Shown: positions 35,001 to 49,117, numbered from the stretch's first letter. The stretch: 64,000 nt of DNA from Sorghum bicolor (GCF_000003195.3 NC_012871.2:11395997-11459996); one strand, 5' to 3'. Notes: generated from the letters alone by a model not told the origin. Numbers and translations: made by a program.

Positions 35001-38000
35001 AATGTACTTGAACCAAACTATACCAACTTGATGGGTGACTCACCCCCAGCAACGACCTTCCAAGTTCCTAGATATTTTGCTAATCCTGTTGGATAAAGAG
35101 GTGTTGGGACCGGGTGCCAGGGGCGCTGGGATGGCAGGGTGTTGTGCCGACCGGGCAGAGCAGGGAGGGGCTATGTATGGTGTGAGAGTGGGCATGACGG
35201 CAGGGCGGTGCTTTGGCATGGCAGACCGTGCACAACGGCAGGGTAGGGCAGCAATGCGGAGGAGCTCTGGGTGGCGCTATTTTCTTTTCTTTTTTGTTTT
35301 AGATGGAGGGCTGCTGAGCAATAGAAACATGGTGGGGGCAGTAGTGGAGTGGAGCAAAATGCATAGGAGAGAGCGCCAAATGCCTCCTACTTTTTAAGCA
35401 GGAGAGAATTGCACTAGACTATGATCAATGTTCATTGTATGTGCACTCAACAAGGATTTGAGCCTGGTGGTGCTGCGGCGTGGAAAAGTGGGATGGTGGT
35501 TAGGTGGGATGGGGAGGGCCAGTTGACAGTGATAGGGGCTGCAGAGGCTACTACCGCGGCGTGAAAAAATTTCGGATTTCGCTACTGTAATACTTTCGTT
35601 TTTATTTGACAAATATTGTCAAATCATAAACTAACTAGGATCAAAAGATTCATCTCGCGATTTACAGACAAACTGTGTAATTAGTTTTTGTTTTCGTCTA
35701 TATTTAATGCTTCATGCATGTGCCGCAAGATTCGATGTGACGGGGAATCTTGAAAACTTTTTGAATTTCAGGATGAACTAAACAAGGCCTTACATGGAGG
35801 GCTGGCGAGTGTTATAATAATGTCGTGGGGCTGGTAGCAGAGGGGGTGGGGGGTGGGGGTGGTAAAATGCAGAGAGAAGGAAGCGAGAAACACCTCCTAC
35901 TTCATAAGTTGGAGAGAAGAGAATTTCTCTAGACCACGATAACAGATATTGTGTATTTGCAGTTTCAACAAGGACATAAGTAGAATTTTCTGCCAATTCT
36001 ATTTTATATATATATATATATATATAAGTAATGGTTCAGCCTTTTTTTTATTTTACATCTGTGATTGTATCAAGCAACCACCTGTGATTCACACCTTATT
36101 GTTCAATAGACTGTGTATGCTATAAGTCCACAGAACATCTCAACTCTATACTGCTCCTTGTAGAAAACTCTATATTATGTTGACATTGTGTCAAACCCTT
36201 AGAGTTTTTTTTACCTTTAAGACATGATCTCAAAGTTGAAGTTCAGCGGTTCATGGGGAAATGAGATAATATGGATTTTTGCTAAAGATAGCATTGTCAA
36301 GTTTTTTTTGTTGCATGTTGGGTTAGAAATACGTCTTATTTCAACTGGTCTTTATTTAAAGTTGTGTTCAGAAATTGCAGCCATGATTTTTTCTCAATGA
36401 CATGTTTGACCTTTTGTTCAAACATGTATGTTGTTTCTTTGTGTTTCTATTGTTTACAGTCATCCATTAAACATTCATTTCGTAACAGTAATACATCTTC
36501 TGTTTTGCAGACACCATGTGGGCACAATTTTTGCCTGAAGTGCTTCAACGGATGGACACGTAAGGGAAAAAGGGCATGTGCAAAATGTCGTCAACCGATC
36601 CCGTCCAAAATGGTGCAACAACCTAGAATTAACTCTAAAATGGATGAAGTCATCCGTAAGGCCAGGATGCCAAAGACAACTAATTCAACTGGCTTAGTAG
36701 ATTCACATCGCCATTATATACAGAATGTTGATAAGCCCGACAGGGCATATACAACTAAAAGGGCCAAGCGACCTGGAAAAGCAAATGCTTCAAGTGGCAA
36801 GATTTTTGTGACAACTGAACCCGATCATTTTGGACCGATCCTTCCCAAACATGACCCCATGAGGGAAATTGGCGTCAAAGTTGGAGAAACATGGGCAGAT
36901 AGATTGGAATGCAGACAATGGGGTGCTCATTTCCCTCATATAGCTGGAATTGCTGGGCAGAGCGGAAAGGGTGCTCAGTCAGTCGCCCTATCTGGAGGCT
37001 ATGAAGATGACGAAGATCATGGGGATTGGTTTCTTTATACTGGAAGGTTTGATAATTTTACTACAAACCCTCTTCTACTGTTTTGTTTTGTCTAGTCACA
37101 TATATATTTCACTATATTAAAATGTGCATAAAATAACAATTTATACTAATCCAGTGGCGGGAGGGATCTAAGTGGAAACAAGAGAACAAATAAAGAGCAA
37201 GGATTCGATCAAACATTTAGGAACATGAACGAGGCTCTTCGACAAAGCTGCTTGTCGGGTCACCCTGTTCGGGTTGTGCGGTACGTATGTTTATTTTCTT
37301 TGGGCATGCATATGCATATGCTTGAAACTACAATAATGTTCAAGTAGGTGATACTGCGTGGTCTATGATGCACGTGATTATAGGGCCATTTCTAGGTGTT
37401 ATGAACTGTTTAATATTGAGATACTTTGCTATCTGTTGCTATCTTTGAACTTTTGTCTCATTATTACATTCTCTTGATAGGTCGCATAAAGTGAAACACT
37501 CTTTGTACGCTCCTAAATTGGGCGTGAGGTATGATGGAATTTACAGAATTGAGAAATGTTGGAGGAAGATTGGTATTCAGGTAACTTGATTCTCACGTGT
37601 AATGTGGATCCATGCTTTCGTAAGGCTGTATGCATTGAATGGTTCTAATGGACATAACAGTGTCACTTTTTGAAAAGAAAAGAAACTCCATGTTTCTGGT
37701 ACCTTCCAGCTGCTTATTACCAGCTAACAAATGAAATAGGCTTATGAAAAAGTTTTAATTGTGCTTCTGCCTTTCCCATAGGGGAAGTTCAAAGTCTGCA
37801 GGTATCTCTTTGTACGCTGTGACAATGAACCAGCACCTTGGACCAGGTTTGACAAAAGACTCACCTTTTTTCTTTGACTATTAGACTTACCATAACTTTT
37901 AGAGAGAGAAAAAACTATACACAGTCCTGGCTGACACAATAGGCTTTGGTTGCTAGTGATGATCATGGTGATCGTCCAAGGCCATTGCCCGACATTCCGG

Positions 38001-39109
38001 AGTTAGAAAATGCAACTGATATATATGAGAGAGATGAGCAACCTTCATGGGGCTACGATGTATGTGACAGATCATTTGTTCCTAGCTTTTTGCAGTATGA
38101 CTAAACTGTTATTTGACTAGTTTATATTCACTGCTACAGGAGAGAGAACGCTGCTGGAAATGGATGCGTGATGAACCGCAGCCAACAAGGATAAAGAATG
38201 CTGGCAAACAAGTCCAGAGAAGAGCAAGGTCTAACACTAAAAGACTTCTGAAAGGTTATCTTCTCTTCTCTTCGATTCATTTTTTTTGCAGCACAAATTT
38301 TGCTAGATTGTGTTTGTAGCTTGATTGAATTCAAAGTACTTCATGCTGAGTGTTGTACAATAATAAATTTTTTTTGTTGTCTTCTCCTGCAGAATTTAGT
38401 TGTTCTATCTGCTGCAAAGTGATGACAGAACCACTCTCTGCTCCCTGTGGTGACAACTTCTGCAAGACTTGTTTGCTGGGGGCATATGATAAGCAGTCCT
38501 CCGTGAGAGAAAGAAGCGGTGGCGGTCGTACCCTTAGGGCTCAGAAGATCGTGAAGAGATGCCCATCCTGTAGAATTGACATCAGTGACTTCCTAGTGGA
38601 TCCACAGGTGCAATCTATTGAAAGATATGTCAGTCAAATTAAGTGTGATAGATCAAGCTTGTAGAGTCCCTAACATATATACGCTTGGTGATATTTATTT
38701 TTACTTTCAGATCAACCGAGACATAATGAATGTGATTGAGTCTCTGCAACTGAAACTCGAAGAAGGTAACACCACCAAGGACATACCATATGGTGGTGGT
38801 GACATGGCTGAGGAATTCCATGATGATGAACAAGAGGAAAATGATGGCGGCGGTATGGAGATGGATGAGGCTGGTTGTAGCTTTGATGTCGAAGAGGGAG
38901 ACAATGCTGAGGATCATGAGGATAACCCAGCTGATATGGATGATGATGCTTGTGGCGAAATTGTGGTTGGAATCAAAGAAGAAGGGCAGCAGCCTGACCA
39001 GAAACGCAAGGGTGACACTGACATTGGCACTGATGGTCCTAATAAAAGGACGACAACCAGAGTTGGCGTGGGACAACAGAACAGCAAGGGCGATGAGGCA
39101 GGCATGTAA
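32017..39109 (+). CDS. VIM1: VIM/ORTHRUS-type E3 ligase and methyl-cytosine reader (PHD-RING-SRA-RING), nine exons
   Basis: Plant counterpart of UHRF1: binds hemimethylated CG through SRA and helps MET1 maintain CG methylation. RING domains give E3 ubiquitin-ligase activity (family knowledge). Exons: 32017-32466, 36511-37046, 37155-37280, 37481-37580, 37782-37846, 37957-38059, 38140-38254, 38393-38607, 38711-39109, totalling 702 aa with consistent phases. PHD: residues about 13-58 (CMVC, HSPC, CPGC). RING1: 138-176, split by intron 1 between RPVT and TPCGHNFCLKC. SRA: about 255-425, with PHIAGIAGQ and RYDGIYRIEKCW. RING2: 502-560 (CSICCKVM, CGDNFCKTC, CPSC). The acidic tail from about 571 has a basic QKRKG patch. 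Intron 1 is 4,044 bp and holds a MITE. No break seen. The symbol marks the family; the exact paralogue is not settled. Confidence 0.95.
35562..35789. mobile_element. Tourist-like MITE, left end degraded, in VIM intron 1
   Basis: The interior and right end (GATGAACTAAACAAGGCC, followed by TTA) match the 2239 family. The left GGCCTTG terminus is missing or mutated, so the start is approximate. It lies about 720 bp before exon 2 of the VIM gene. Confidence 0.7.
36005..36026. repeat. (TA)n microsatellite in VIM intron 1
   Basis: Eleven uninterrupted TA dinucleotides. It is likely polymorphic. Confidence 0.95.
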
Positions 39110-41559
39110 AACTCATGGCGGTCATGTTGCGAGCAGCGGTCGCAGGGGAATGTACTCAGGACAGTGTGAACAATGCTGGTGGTTGCTGAAGATAGTTTGT
39201 AGAGAGAGGCGGTGGAGGTGCAGGGATGCTGATGGCTTGGAAACACAAACAGCATGTTGTTTTAGGCTCTGCGTTTGTAGACATTGTATGCATGTCGACT
39301 GAGAGGTTTGGACTGTTTTCGTTGATTTGCGTACTCTTGTTGGGAACTGGATTGCGTAAACATGGTTTGCGAAAAACTTGTTGGAATACCTGTACTGTGG
39401 TTTATTCTATCGAAGATGTTTAAACTATTTTAAGTTACTAGTAGTCATGTACTTGCGTGACACATGTTTATGGTTGTGATCGGTAACATCCTCTGTTTAG
39501 ATATGTGCTAGGGCTGTACCTAAAAAATGCAATACTCTTAGCTTACTTATGACAAATTGAGATAACACAATGAATAAGAACTGTGAAAGGAAATTATAAT
39601 TAGCAATTTTACTATCTAGCTAATCCATGGCCAGAATTTAGCAAATATAATTCTACGGTGTTATAGATATCTCTGTTCACATGTATTAATACAAGCAAGA
39701 GCTAACTTCACCTAATAACAAACATTATTAAAATTAAAATGTAGTCCAATGATTTATCCTATTTTTGTATGAAACAACATGTACATAAATGTATATGTAA
39801 ACTAAACTATAGGATTAAGGAGAAAACACAACAAAACCATGGAAGTTTGTGGCCCTTGTGGTTTGTCGGTTCATTGTAATTAACTTGCTAGACTTGCCTT
39901 CAAATGAACCGGACAATTATGCTGATATCCATGACTTCTTGCTCCTTATTTTCAGGCCGGCAATGCAACATACTTCTCCTTAGCATGTTGCGTCTATGTC
40001 CAAGCTGTTCCAGATTTACAATGTCCAAGTTTCTCTTATCTACAAATCTATCTCTCTTATAATCCTAAACATCACTAGCTATATATCTCAAAATGCAAGC
40101 TGTCCACACCTCAGCAACACTATCACTTCAAATTATAATCCAATAGCACATGTAATTGTAGTGTCCATGTCAGCAAGACATACACAAATGTTTTATTATT
40201 CTATTCTTGTCATGTCATGTAATCCATTACTCGGCAATTCTCGTAGAAATGTGCAGGGCAAGCTTCTAGTTTTATTCATAAAAGTTTTGTTTTCATAACT
40301 TAAAATTTACATGTTCTTTATATGCCAACATATTATTATAATGTAAATAAATAAATTAGTTAGCACCTTGTACATTATCCACCTCACTGGATGAAAAAGG
40401 ATGTATCGGGAGCCACTACAAGTTGATTTTCTTGTCAAAGACATTTGTAAATCACAAATTCCACTTTAACGGGTGTTGAGGCTAAAATTGCAACTGCTGA
40501 AAACCACGTACAAGAACTTATCTGGAAGAGACATCAATAAATGTGTAAACTCTATTTTTTTCTAATGAGTGGAATGGACAATATGTTTGGAAAGCTATGA
40601 ACTAATTAATGAAGCTCTCCATGAGGTTATTAACATTTTTTTGAGGGATCTGGAGGGGCCTAAGCCCCTACACTAAATTTATTTAAAATATAAAAGGTAT
40701 CAGAAGCAAACAAAAAGGAAAGAGGGATACATAGGCAATAAGCATAGGAAACAAAGAAAGAAAAAAAAGAAAATCAACTTTAGGCAACTACTTGCTCCAG
40801 ATTTTGTATCCATGATGAGAATTGATCTTATTGTCTTGTGTCTTGATTCTGAACTGAAGTAGTCTTAGTTCCTTTGAAGAAAACTCTTCAGTAGCCTATC
40901 AGGTTCGTTGTGATGCCTTCTCAAACTATTTTTGGTGCTCAACCTGTCCTTTATCAACAGCCAAAAGAAGACCCTATGCTTGCGTTGGCACTGACTTTTC
41001 CAAAGCCATTTGAAGGTAGGGTGGATCTCTGAATGCCCAATTAAGATTTTGTAAACTTTGGTTGATGCGAAGATGTAGGCTAGCTATTAATCTCTGTTGC
41101 TTTATCAAACCGATAGATCTTAGATTATCAAAAGAATTGAATAACTAAAATATTGATTTCAATGTTGTAGGTAACAAGCATAAGGTGTTAGGTATATGTA
41201 CATGCCAAGAATTAAGATACACCTGTGGCCCATGCTACTTTTGGCCCTTTCTAAGGAAAAATCCATAAATCGACATAAAAATAGTACCACATTGATTCTT
41301 CCAACAGGACAAGATCATTGCTACTCCCTACAACATCCAACTGTCCAATTTATATTTAATATCCTTTTGTCCTTCAACCTCTCTACCCTTATGTTGTTGT
41401 TCATCTCTTGATCCGGTGACCAAGGATGGTGTCCTAGACTTGCTAGCTAACCTAGGCAACCTATCATTTCAACTTTATGATATATGACCACATCAAAATG
41501 AATCATTGTTTGGAAGGGGGTTTTATTCATCCATGCAAAGAACATTCAAGAAGGTTCAA
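39110..41559. other. VIM 3' UTR, then intergenic DNA without a recognised gene
   Basis: The first 300-400 bp is probably 3' UTR of the VIM gene. After about 39500 the sequence is AT-rich. Short ORFs (for example 39996-40298) show no domain. No MITE ends or LTRs were recognised. Confidence 0.45.
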
Positions 41560-42005
41560 GTACCTACATGCAAAAAGGATTTGTAGAAGAAGTTCCTAGG
41601 GAAGGTGAGCTACTTGAGGAGATTGATTTTGAGCTTGTCCGGGAAGATTATTCCTTTTACCCCCATACTTTGGTTGAGAGATGAATCTGAATTTACCTAC
41701 GAAAAGAGCAACAAGTAAGATCAAGGAATATCTGTCAACATCGGTTCTTCATGCATCGAGGAGAGCTTCACTCAAATTATATACTGCTACCAAAGAGAAG
41801 ATCATTAGTGATATTTTGACTCAAGAAGATGATGGAAAGGAATGTCATCACTTTTGGTCAATGTCTTCTTGATCCTGAGATAAGGTATGCCCATATTGAA
41901 AGTTAATTATGTTTGTCATTGTACTATGCATGTGGTAAATTGATACATTGTTTACTATCTAGTATATGCATCGTTGCTTGCTAGGACAATATTATTAAGC
42001 ATATG
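41560..42005 (+). pseudogene. Old gypsy pol remnant, left half (RT-RNase H connection)
   Basis: Across shifting frames the conceptual protein shows KVSYLRRLI, SGKIIPFTPILWLRDESEFTYEK, KEYLSTSVLHA and DILTQEDDGKE. These are typical of the segment between reverse transcriptase and RNase H in Tat-type gypsy elements. Several stops and shifts mark it as old. It is interrupted exactly after ATATG (42001-42005) by element B and resumes at 53584. Confidence 0.75.
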
Positions 42006-42465
42006 TGTGGGGGTATAAACCCCTATACCCTTACGGCTAGACTTGGGTCAGGAGGCTTGGCCCATTACGAGACGAGTTCAAGGCTTGATCCGACAGCCTG
42101 GAGTTTCGCGTAAGGAAACAAGATGTGGAGATCAAGTAGGATTATAGTCGGTTAGAATAGGAATTGATATCGAATTATCCATGGCAATTGTAACCGACTA
42201 GGATTAGTTTCCAGATCTGTAACCCTGCCCTCCGGACTATATAAGGAGGGGCAAGGGACCCCCCTAGGACGGGATATTCTCTCAACACAATTCAATATAA
42301 CCAGACACAGGACGTAGGTATTACGCCAACTCGGCGGCCGAACCTGGATAAAAAGCTTGTCCGTGTCTTGCGTCACCATCGAGTTCGTAGTTTGCGCACC
42401 GTCTACCGATAAACTACTACCATGGGTATACCCCAAGGTAGACTGCCAACTAGCTTTCGTCGACA
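42006..42465 (+). repeat. 5' LTR of element B
   Basis: 460 bp, starts TGTGGGGGTATAAACCCC and ends TTTCGTCGACA. A promoter-like CTATATAAGGAGG lies at about 42237-42249. The sequence following directly (TGGCACGCCAGGTAGG from about 42467) is the probable primer-binding site; I did not assign its tRNA. Confidence 0.93.
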
Positions 42466-42513
42466 GTGGCACGCCAGGTAGGGGGTGTGCGTGCAACTTC
42501 TCCGGCGAACAAG

Positions 42514-45500
42514 ATGGTTACGATCCCAGCTTCCGCGACCGTGCCTGAAGGCCTCACGTTCACCGTCGGCCAGATCACGTGGACGACGTGCAGCGGCGGC
42601 CTCACGACCACGGTTTCGAAAGAAACTCAGATCCGATCTGAGATCACGCCGTCTCCGACCACTCGCGTGGCGGCACCGAGCGCCCGACCACCGCTCCCGC
42701 TCTACAAGGGAAAGAAGATCGACTGCTCAGACCTTCTCCAAGCACTCGATCGCGCTGATTCCAAGCTACTTGAAGCCTCCCAACTAGTGGACGGAATCCT
42801 ACGTCAGCCTGATCAAGCTGCTCCAACGGATTTTTTCAAATCCCGTCGGTCAACTCGTGTCGTTACACACGAACGGCTGGGAACGTCTCTGACGATAACC
42901 TCAACTCCCTCAGGATGATCCGTCAAGCTCAAGAAGGGAGACTATCCTTGCGGCCTGAACAACTCGGTCTCTCTCTACTCGCGGCACATCCAATCCGTTT
43001 TCAGCAAAGCGGGTTGGTCGCCAAAAAGGAACGGTCGTCACTACGTCAACATGGTGACAGTACAAGAACTACGGGACGGCCAGGCTTCCAGCACCAACTC
43101 GAGCACCGGTTCCGTCCCCACCAAAGTTATAAACACCGAAGACGAGGACTACGACCTGGATTTGCCCTCGCACCCTCCGGGTTTCCCTCGTTTCCCGGTA
43201 TTCCCCCCTCGGCGAGGAGATATTGTCTTCAACATCAGCGCCGACGAACCGGTCGTCGATGGAGAAACGGACGAGCAGAGGCAACTCCGCGAGCAGCGCA
43301 ACGCCGATCACGCCCGACGACGTGCGGACGAGCAACAACAAATTCCACCGCATAATCTCAACGACGCTTTTGACATGGTCGGGGACCAGCCAGTCTACAA
43401 GACGCCAAGCGCCAACGTGGCTGTCGCCATGGCCAATCTAGATCGGCTCCCTGATACCCCTGAGTGCCAAGGAGTCCGGACCAGCATCCGAGCACACCTG
43501 ATCGCCGCAATGGGACAGACAGCCACTCTGCTCAAGAGAGTCCAGGACGTCTCTTACATAGAAGCCACCTCCGACAAGACTAATCGTAGCCGGACCTCAC
43601 CACCTCCCAGCAGGCGTCGCCATAGCCGCTCCCCCGACAACCATCGAAAAGATTCACGGCGCGACGATGGTGGTCGGGACACTGACGGTCACCGTGAGCA
43701 GAACCGCAGACGAGATCAAGAAGTAAACCAACACAGGGATCTCCGGCACAACATCCCTCCCAAAGATGCCCGGGACCGCATCAACAGGCGTGCCACAGAG
43801 AGAGCAGTCCACGAAAACCTGCGCCGTATTGAGTACGATGCAACACACGGCCCCCCGGGCCTAAGACAATTCTCCTCACACCTCCGCCAGGTCGTGTGGC
43901 CCCGCAATTTCAAGCTCGAAAAACTTAAAAAATACGATGGCAAGGAAAATCTAGAGAACTGGATCACTCTCTATGAAATCGCCGTCCGATCAGCAGCGGG
44001 AGATGAGCACGTCATGGCCAACTACTTCCCCGTAGTCCTCGACCAGGCCGGTCATCAGTGGCTTCTTGGCTTGCCCGAGGACTCCTTCGACTCCTGGGAA
44101 GAGCTACGCCAGGCTTTCATTGACAACTTCATTGCCACATGCGAGCAGCCTGGAAACAAGTATGACCTTGAAAGGATAAGGGATAGGAAGAACAAACCTC
44201 TGCGCGATTACATCCGACGATTCTCGGATATGCGCCTTAAGATCCCGAAGATTTCCCACGACGAGGCCATCTCTGCCTTCATCAAGGGCCTGCGTTTCCA
44301 CAAAGCGCTGAGGAACAAGCTGTTGCGTAAACGTCCAACAACGGTGGCAGAGCTCCTCGCCACGGCCAAAAATTACGCCGATGCCGACGACGCAGAAAAA
44401 CTAATCCGAGACGATGCGAGAGGTCCCGACCAGCCTCCCCGGCGAGATGACGGTCGTGGTCGCTACGACAACAGGAACCACCGCCGCCTCGACAACCGTG
44501 ACCACAGAGAAGGTTGGGATCGGCGGCGCGACAACCGCGACGATTTCAGAGGAAAGCGCCCTCGCGACTACGACCACGAAGTAAATACGGTCAAGCGTCC
44601 CAATGGACGACGGGACTACCAAGAAGACTACAACAAAACGTTGAAGGGACCGTGCCAACTACATCCAAAGTCTAATCATACCATGGAAGAGTGTCGCGTC
44701 CTCAAAAGCATCTATACACGGCGGGCCACCCAAGATGACTCCGCCAAGAAAAACAACAAGCGAGACGGGCACGACCACGAAGATGAGGATGAGGACCAAG
44801 ATAGGGACCCCCGACACCAATACGTCAGCCCCACTGACGTGGTCCACTCCATCTTTGGGGGCAAGGTCTCCATCGAATCTAAGCGAGAAAGAAAGCTGTT
44901 AAAGAGAGCCTGCCTCAACATAGACAGCACCGACGGGCTGATTGCAGACCCAAAATTTCCCCCGTGGTCGCACAGGGAGATCTCATTCAGCAGGAAGGAC
45001 CAGTGGGCCGCTATCCCAGAGCCAGGTCGTTTCCCTCTGATTCTGGACCCTTGCATCAACAGCATCAGATTCGAGCGCGTGCTCGTTGATGGGGCAAGCT
45101 CCATTGACATCCTCTTCCGCAACAGCCTGCCTGCTCTCAAGATATCTCCTGCGCAACTAAAACCTTACGATGCCCAATTCTGGGGGGTTTTGCCAGGACA
45201 GAGTTCAGTGCCCCTCGGACAGATAACATTGCCTGTCCAATTCGGCACACCCGACCACTTTCGGACGGAGTTCATCAACTTCGTGGTCGCGGACTTCGAC
45301 GGGACCTATCACGCTATACTGGGCCGGCCATCGCTGACAAAGTTCATGGCAGTCCCGCACTACTCATACTTGGTCCTTAAGATGCCTACGGAGAAGGGTG
45401 TCCTAACCGTCAGAGGCAATGTCTACACTGCGTATACCTGCGAAGAGGAGAGCTTCAAGATCACCGAAGCAATCAACCTCTCAATCCGCATGGCAGAAAC

Positions 45501-48500
45501 AGCAACTCAGGCCGCACAGCTGCCTCCCGACCAGCTACGATTACCCGAGCAGGAGACAGCCAGGAAGAATTCAAAATCCAAAGAGTACAAAGAAGTACAA
45601 CTGGTCGACGGCAGCCCCGAGAAGACGGCCCTCATCGGGGCCAATCTGGATCCAAAATAGGAAGACGCGCTCGTCAGGTTTCTAAGGGACAACGTGAGCG
45701 TTTTCGCATGGAAACCCGCAGACATGCCCGGCGTCCCACGAAACCTGATCGAGCACTCCTTAAATGTCTCGAAGACCGCAAGACCAATCAAGCAAAAGCT
45801 GCGACGGTTCGCTCATGACAAAAAGGAGGCTATTAGGACAGAAATAACACGGCTTCTAGCAGCCGGATTCATAAAAGAAGTGTATCACCCCGATTGGCTC
45901 GCCAATCCGGTTCTTGTACGCAAAAAGAATAATGAATGGAGAATGTGCGTTGATTACACTGATCTCAATAAACACTGTCCTAAAGATCCTTTTGGTCTCC
46001 CTCGCATCGACGAGGTGGTCGACTCAACGGCCGGATGCGAACTCCTCTCTTTTCTAGATTGCTACTCTGGTTATCACCAGATTTCGCTAAAAGAAGAAGA
46101 TCAGATCAAAACATCTTTCATTACTCCTTTCGGCACATACTGCTACACGACCATGTCATTCGGACTCAAAAACGCCGGAGCCACTTATCAACGGGCCATC
46201 CAGCAATGCCTCCACGACGAGATTCGTGATGACCTCGTCGAGGCTTATGTAGACGACGTGGTCGTAAAAACAAGGGACGCGAGCACCCTAATCGACAACT
46301 TAGACCAAACTTTCAAGGCGCTTAATAGGTATAAGTGGAAGCTCAACCCCAAGAAGTGCATTTTCGGCGTTCCTTCCGGTCTACTGCTCGGCAATGTTGT
46401 CAGTCGTGATGGCATACGACCAAACCCTTCAAAAGTAAAAGCAGTACTCGACATGCGACCACCCAAGAACGTCAAGGATATTCAGAAGCTTACCGGATGT
46501 ATGGCCGCCCTCAGTCGCTTCATCTCAAGGCTAGGAGAAAAAGGCCTCCCTTTCTTCAAACTATTGAAAGCATCGGAAAAATTTTCTTGGACAGAGGAAG
46601 CTGACGCCGCATTCAATCAGCTTAAGACCTTCCTCACTTCACCACCTGTCCTTACAGCGCCCCAGCCCAATGAAGACCTACTTCTTTACATTGCTGCAAC
46701 CGACAGGGTTGTTTCTACAGCAATAGTGGTCGAGCGAGATGAACCAGGTCATGCTTATAAGGTCCAGAGACCCGTTTACTTCATAAGTGAGGTCTTAAAT
46801 GAGTCCAAGGCCAGGTACCCACAAATACACAAGCTTATATACGCCATTCTAATAACATCAAGAAAGCTGAAGCACTACTTTGACGGCCATCGAGTCTTGG
46901 TAACAACCAGTTTCCCTCTCGGGGACATTCTGCGCAATAAAGACGCCAACGGCAGAATCGTGAAATGGGTGATGGAATTATGCCCATTTTCCCTGGAATT
47001 CCAGAGTCGCACCACAGTCAAGTCTCAGGCCCTGGTCGATTTCATTGCTGAATGGACGGATCTCAACGAGCCTCCCGTTCCCGATGTCTCCGACCACTGG
47101 TCAATGTTCTTTGACGGGTCCTTGAACATCAACGGTGCCGGCGCTGGGATACTGTTCGTGTCACCCAACAAGGACAAACTGCGTTACGTGCTTAGGATCC
47201 TTTTTCCGGCGTCAAACAATGTCGCCGAATACGAAGCATGCCTGCATGGCATAAGACTAGCCGTTGAGCTGGGAGTCAAGCGCCTCTATGTCTATGGCGA
47301 CTCCGCTTTGGTTATCAACTAGCTCCAAGGAGTGGGACGCAACCCACGAGAAGATGGATCTCTACTGCAAAGAAATTCGCAAATGGGAAACCAACTTCTA
47401 CGGCATAGAGTACATCCACGTGGTCCGGGATAAGAACCAAGCAGCAGATGTGTTGTCGAAGTTAGGGTCATCTCGGGCCCAGATCCCGCGGGGTATTTTC
47501 GTCCAGGACATTCACGAGCCAAGCGTAGGCTCCACCCTGGTCGACAAGCAACCCACCGAGGCAATGCTCATAGACGATGCCACTCCGACAACCGGTAGTC
47601 GTGATTGGCGTACCCCGTTCATCAAATATATATCGGACGGGACAGGCCTTCAGGAACAGAGAATGAGCGCCTCATTCGACGATCAAAAAACTACATCCTG
47701 GTCGACGGTAAACTCATGAGAAAAAACGCAAGCTCCGAACTACTGCTCAAGTGCATACCCCAAGATGATGGTATCAAGCTCCTAGAAGACATACATGCTG
47801 GATCTTGCGGCAATCACGCTGCTTCCAGAACGTTGGTCGGAAAAGCCTTCCGGGCAGGTTTTTATTGGCCAACCGCGATCAACGACGCAGAAAAATTGGT
47901 TCGACACTGCGAAGGATGTCAGTTTTTCGCTAAGAGGACCCACGTACCTACTCACGAAATTCAAACCATCCCGTCGTCCTGGCCCTTTGCTTGCTGGGGG
48001 CTTGACATGATCGGGCCATTTAAACCAGCCCCGGGCAACTTCAAGTTTGTTTTCGTGTTAATCGATAAGTTCTCCAAGTGGATCGAATACATGCCTCTGG
48101 TCAAAGCAACCTCCGAGAAGGCTGTGGAGTTCCTCAATCAAATCATACACAGATTCGGCATCCCGAACAGCATAATCACCGACTTGGGTACTCAGTTTAC
48201 TGGCACCACATTTTGGGACTTCTGCGATGACAGGGGCATAGTCATAAAATACGTGTCAGTGGCTCATCCACGGGCCAATGGTCAAGTTGAACGTGCTAAC
48301 AGAATGATCATTGATGCCCTAAAGAAGAGGCTGTACACCGAGAACGACAGAGCACCCGGTCGATGGATGAAAGAGTTGCCGGTAGTGGTCTGGGGCCTCC
48401 AAACCCAGACCAGTCGAAACACAGGAGCGTCTTCCTACTTCATGGTGTATGGCTCCGAGGCAGTCCTGCCGTCTGACATAACCTTCGGATCCCCTAGGAT

Positions 48501-48828
48501 CGAACACTACGACCAGGCGACGGTCGACAACGCCAGAGAACTCGAAATCAACTGCATGGAGGAAAAGCGTTTGAATTCTTGTCTCCGAACAGCAAAATAT
48601 CTCACGGCAGTCAGGCGATACCACAACAGGAACGTCAAGGACCGTTCTTTCGTGGTCGGCGATCTGGTACTTAGGTGGAGAACAAGCCAGGAGGGAATGC
48701 ACAAGCTATCCACTCCCTGGGAAGGACCCTTCGTGGTCACCGAGGTCACACGACCCACGTCCTACAGATTGGCATACCCAGATGGAACACGCGTGCCCAA
48801 CTCTTGGCACATAGACAAACTGCGATGA
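42514..48828 (+). pseudogene. gag-pol of element B, with nonsense codons and frameshifts
   Basis: One frame from MVTIPASATVPEG (42514) carries gag, with a Retrotrans_gag-like core at about 43890-44390 (YDGKENLENWITLYE, RDYIRRFSDMRLKIP) and a knuckle-like CQLHPKSNHTMEEC. The protease motif LVDGASSIDILF follows (about 45085-45120). Reverse transcriptase has FGLKNAGATYQRA and YVDDVVVKT (about 46245-46271). Two RNase H domains include FFDGSLNINGAGAG, NNVAEYEACLHGI and YGDSALVIN. Integrase (47700-48828) has HAGSCGNH, CEGCQ, GLDMIG, TDLGTQF and GQVERANR. Breaks are TGA at 42916, TAG at 45658, TAG at 47320 with a shift right after it, and a second shift near 47650. The domain order is complete. Confidence 0.93.
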
Positions 48829-49117
48829 TTTTATTAATAAAGTTTTAATAACTTTCCTTTGTAAGTATCTTATAATTATCAATAATAAAAATTTTTATTA
48901 TTTGCCTATACTTTGTTGCACGCAGAACTCGGCAAAACTTCTGCAACGGAAGCTTTTAGCGACTACAAAGTCGAATACGGTGACACGTCACTCAGATAAT
49001 TATACAGCGCTCAAAACGACAGTCATGACTAAAAGCAAACTTTATTACAAACTTTACATACAAATTTTACAATAAATACCCTGACGGGCAGACACTGGTT
49101 TATTCCTACAGACTACT

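Noticed and set aside
35035..35397. 120-codon ORF inside VIM intron 1
   Set aside because: Gly/Arg/Met-rich with no domain. It lies in an intron next to a MITE and looks like a chance frame in a GC-rich patch.
36364..36510. Extension of VIM exon 2 upstream into an open frame starting MFRNCSHDFF
   Set aside because: A clear acceptor (TTTTGCAG) at 36510 joins exon 1 in phase and completes the RING finger. The upstream part is intron.
39996..40298. 100-codon ORF in the gap after the VIM gene
   Set aside because: AT-rich, Ile/Ser/Asn-rich, with no domain and no flanking gene signals.
42152..42548. ORFs overlapping the 5' LTR of element B, and the matching ORF in the 3' LTR (53270-53611)
   Set aside because: Both copies are simply LTR sequence read on the minus strand; no protein family.
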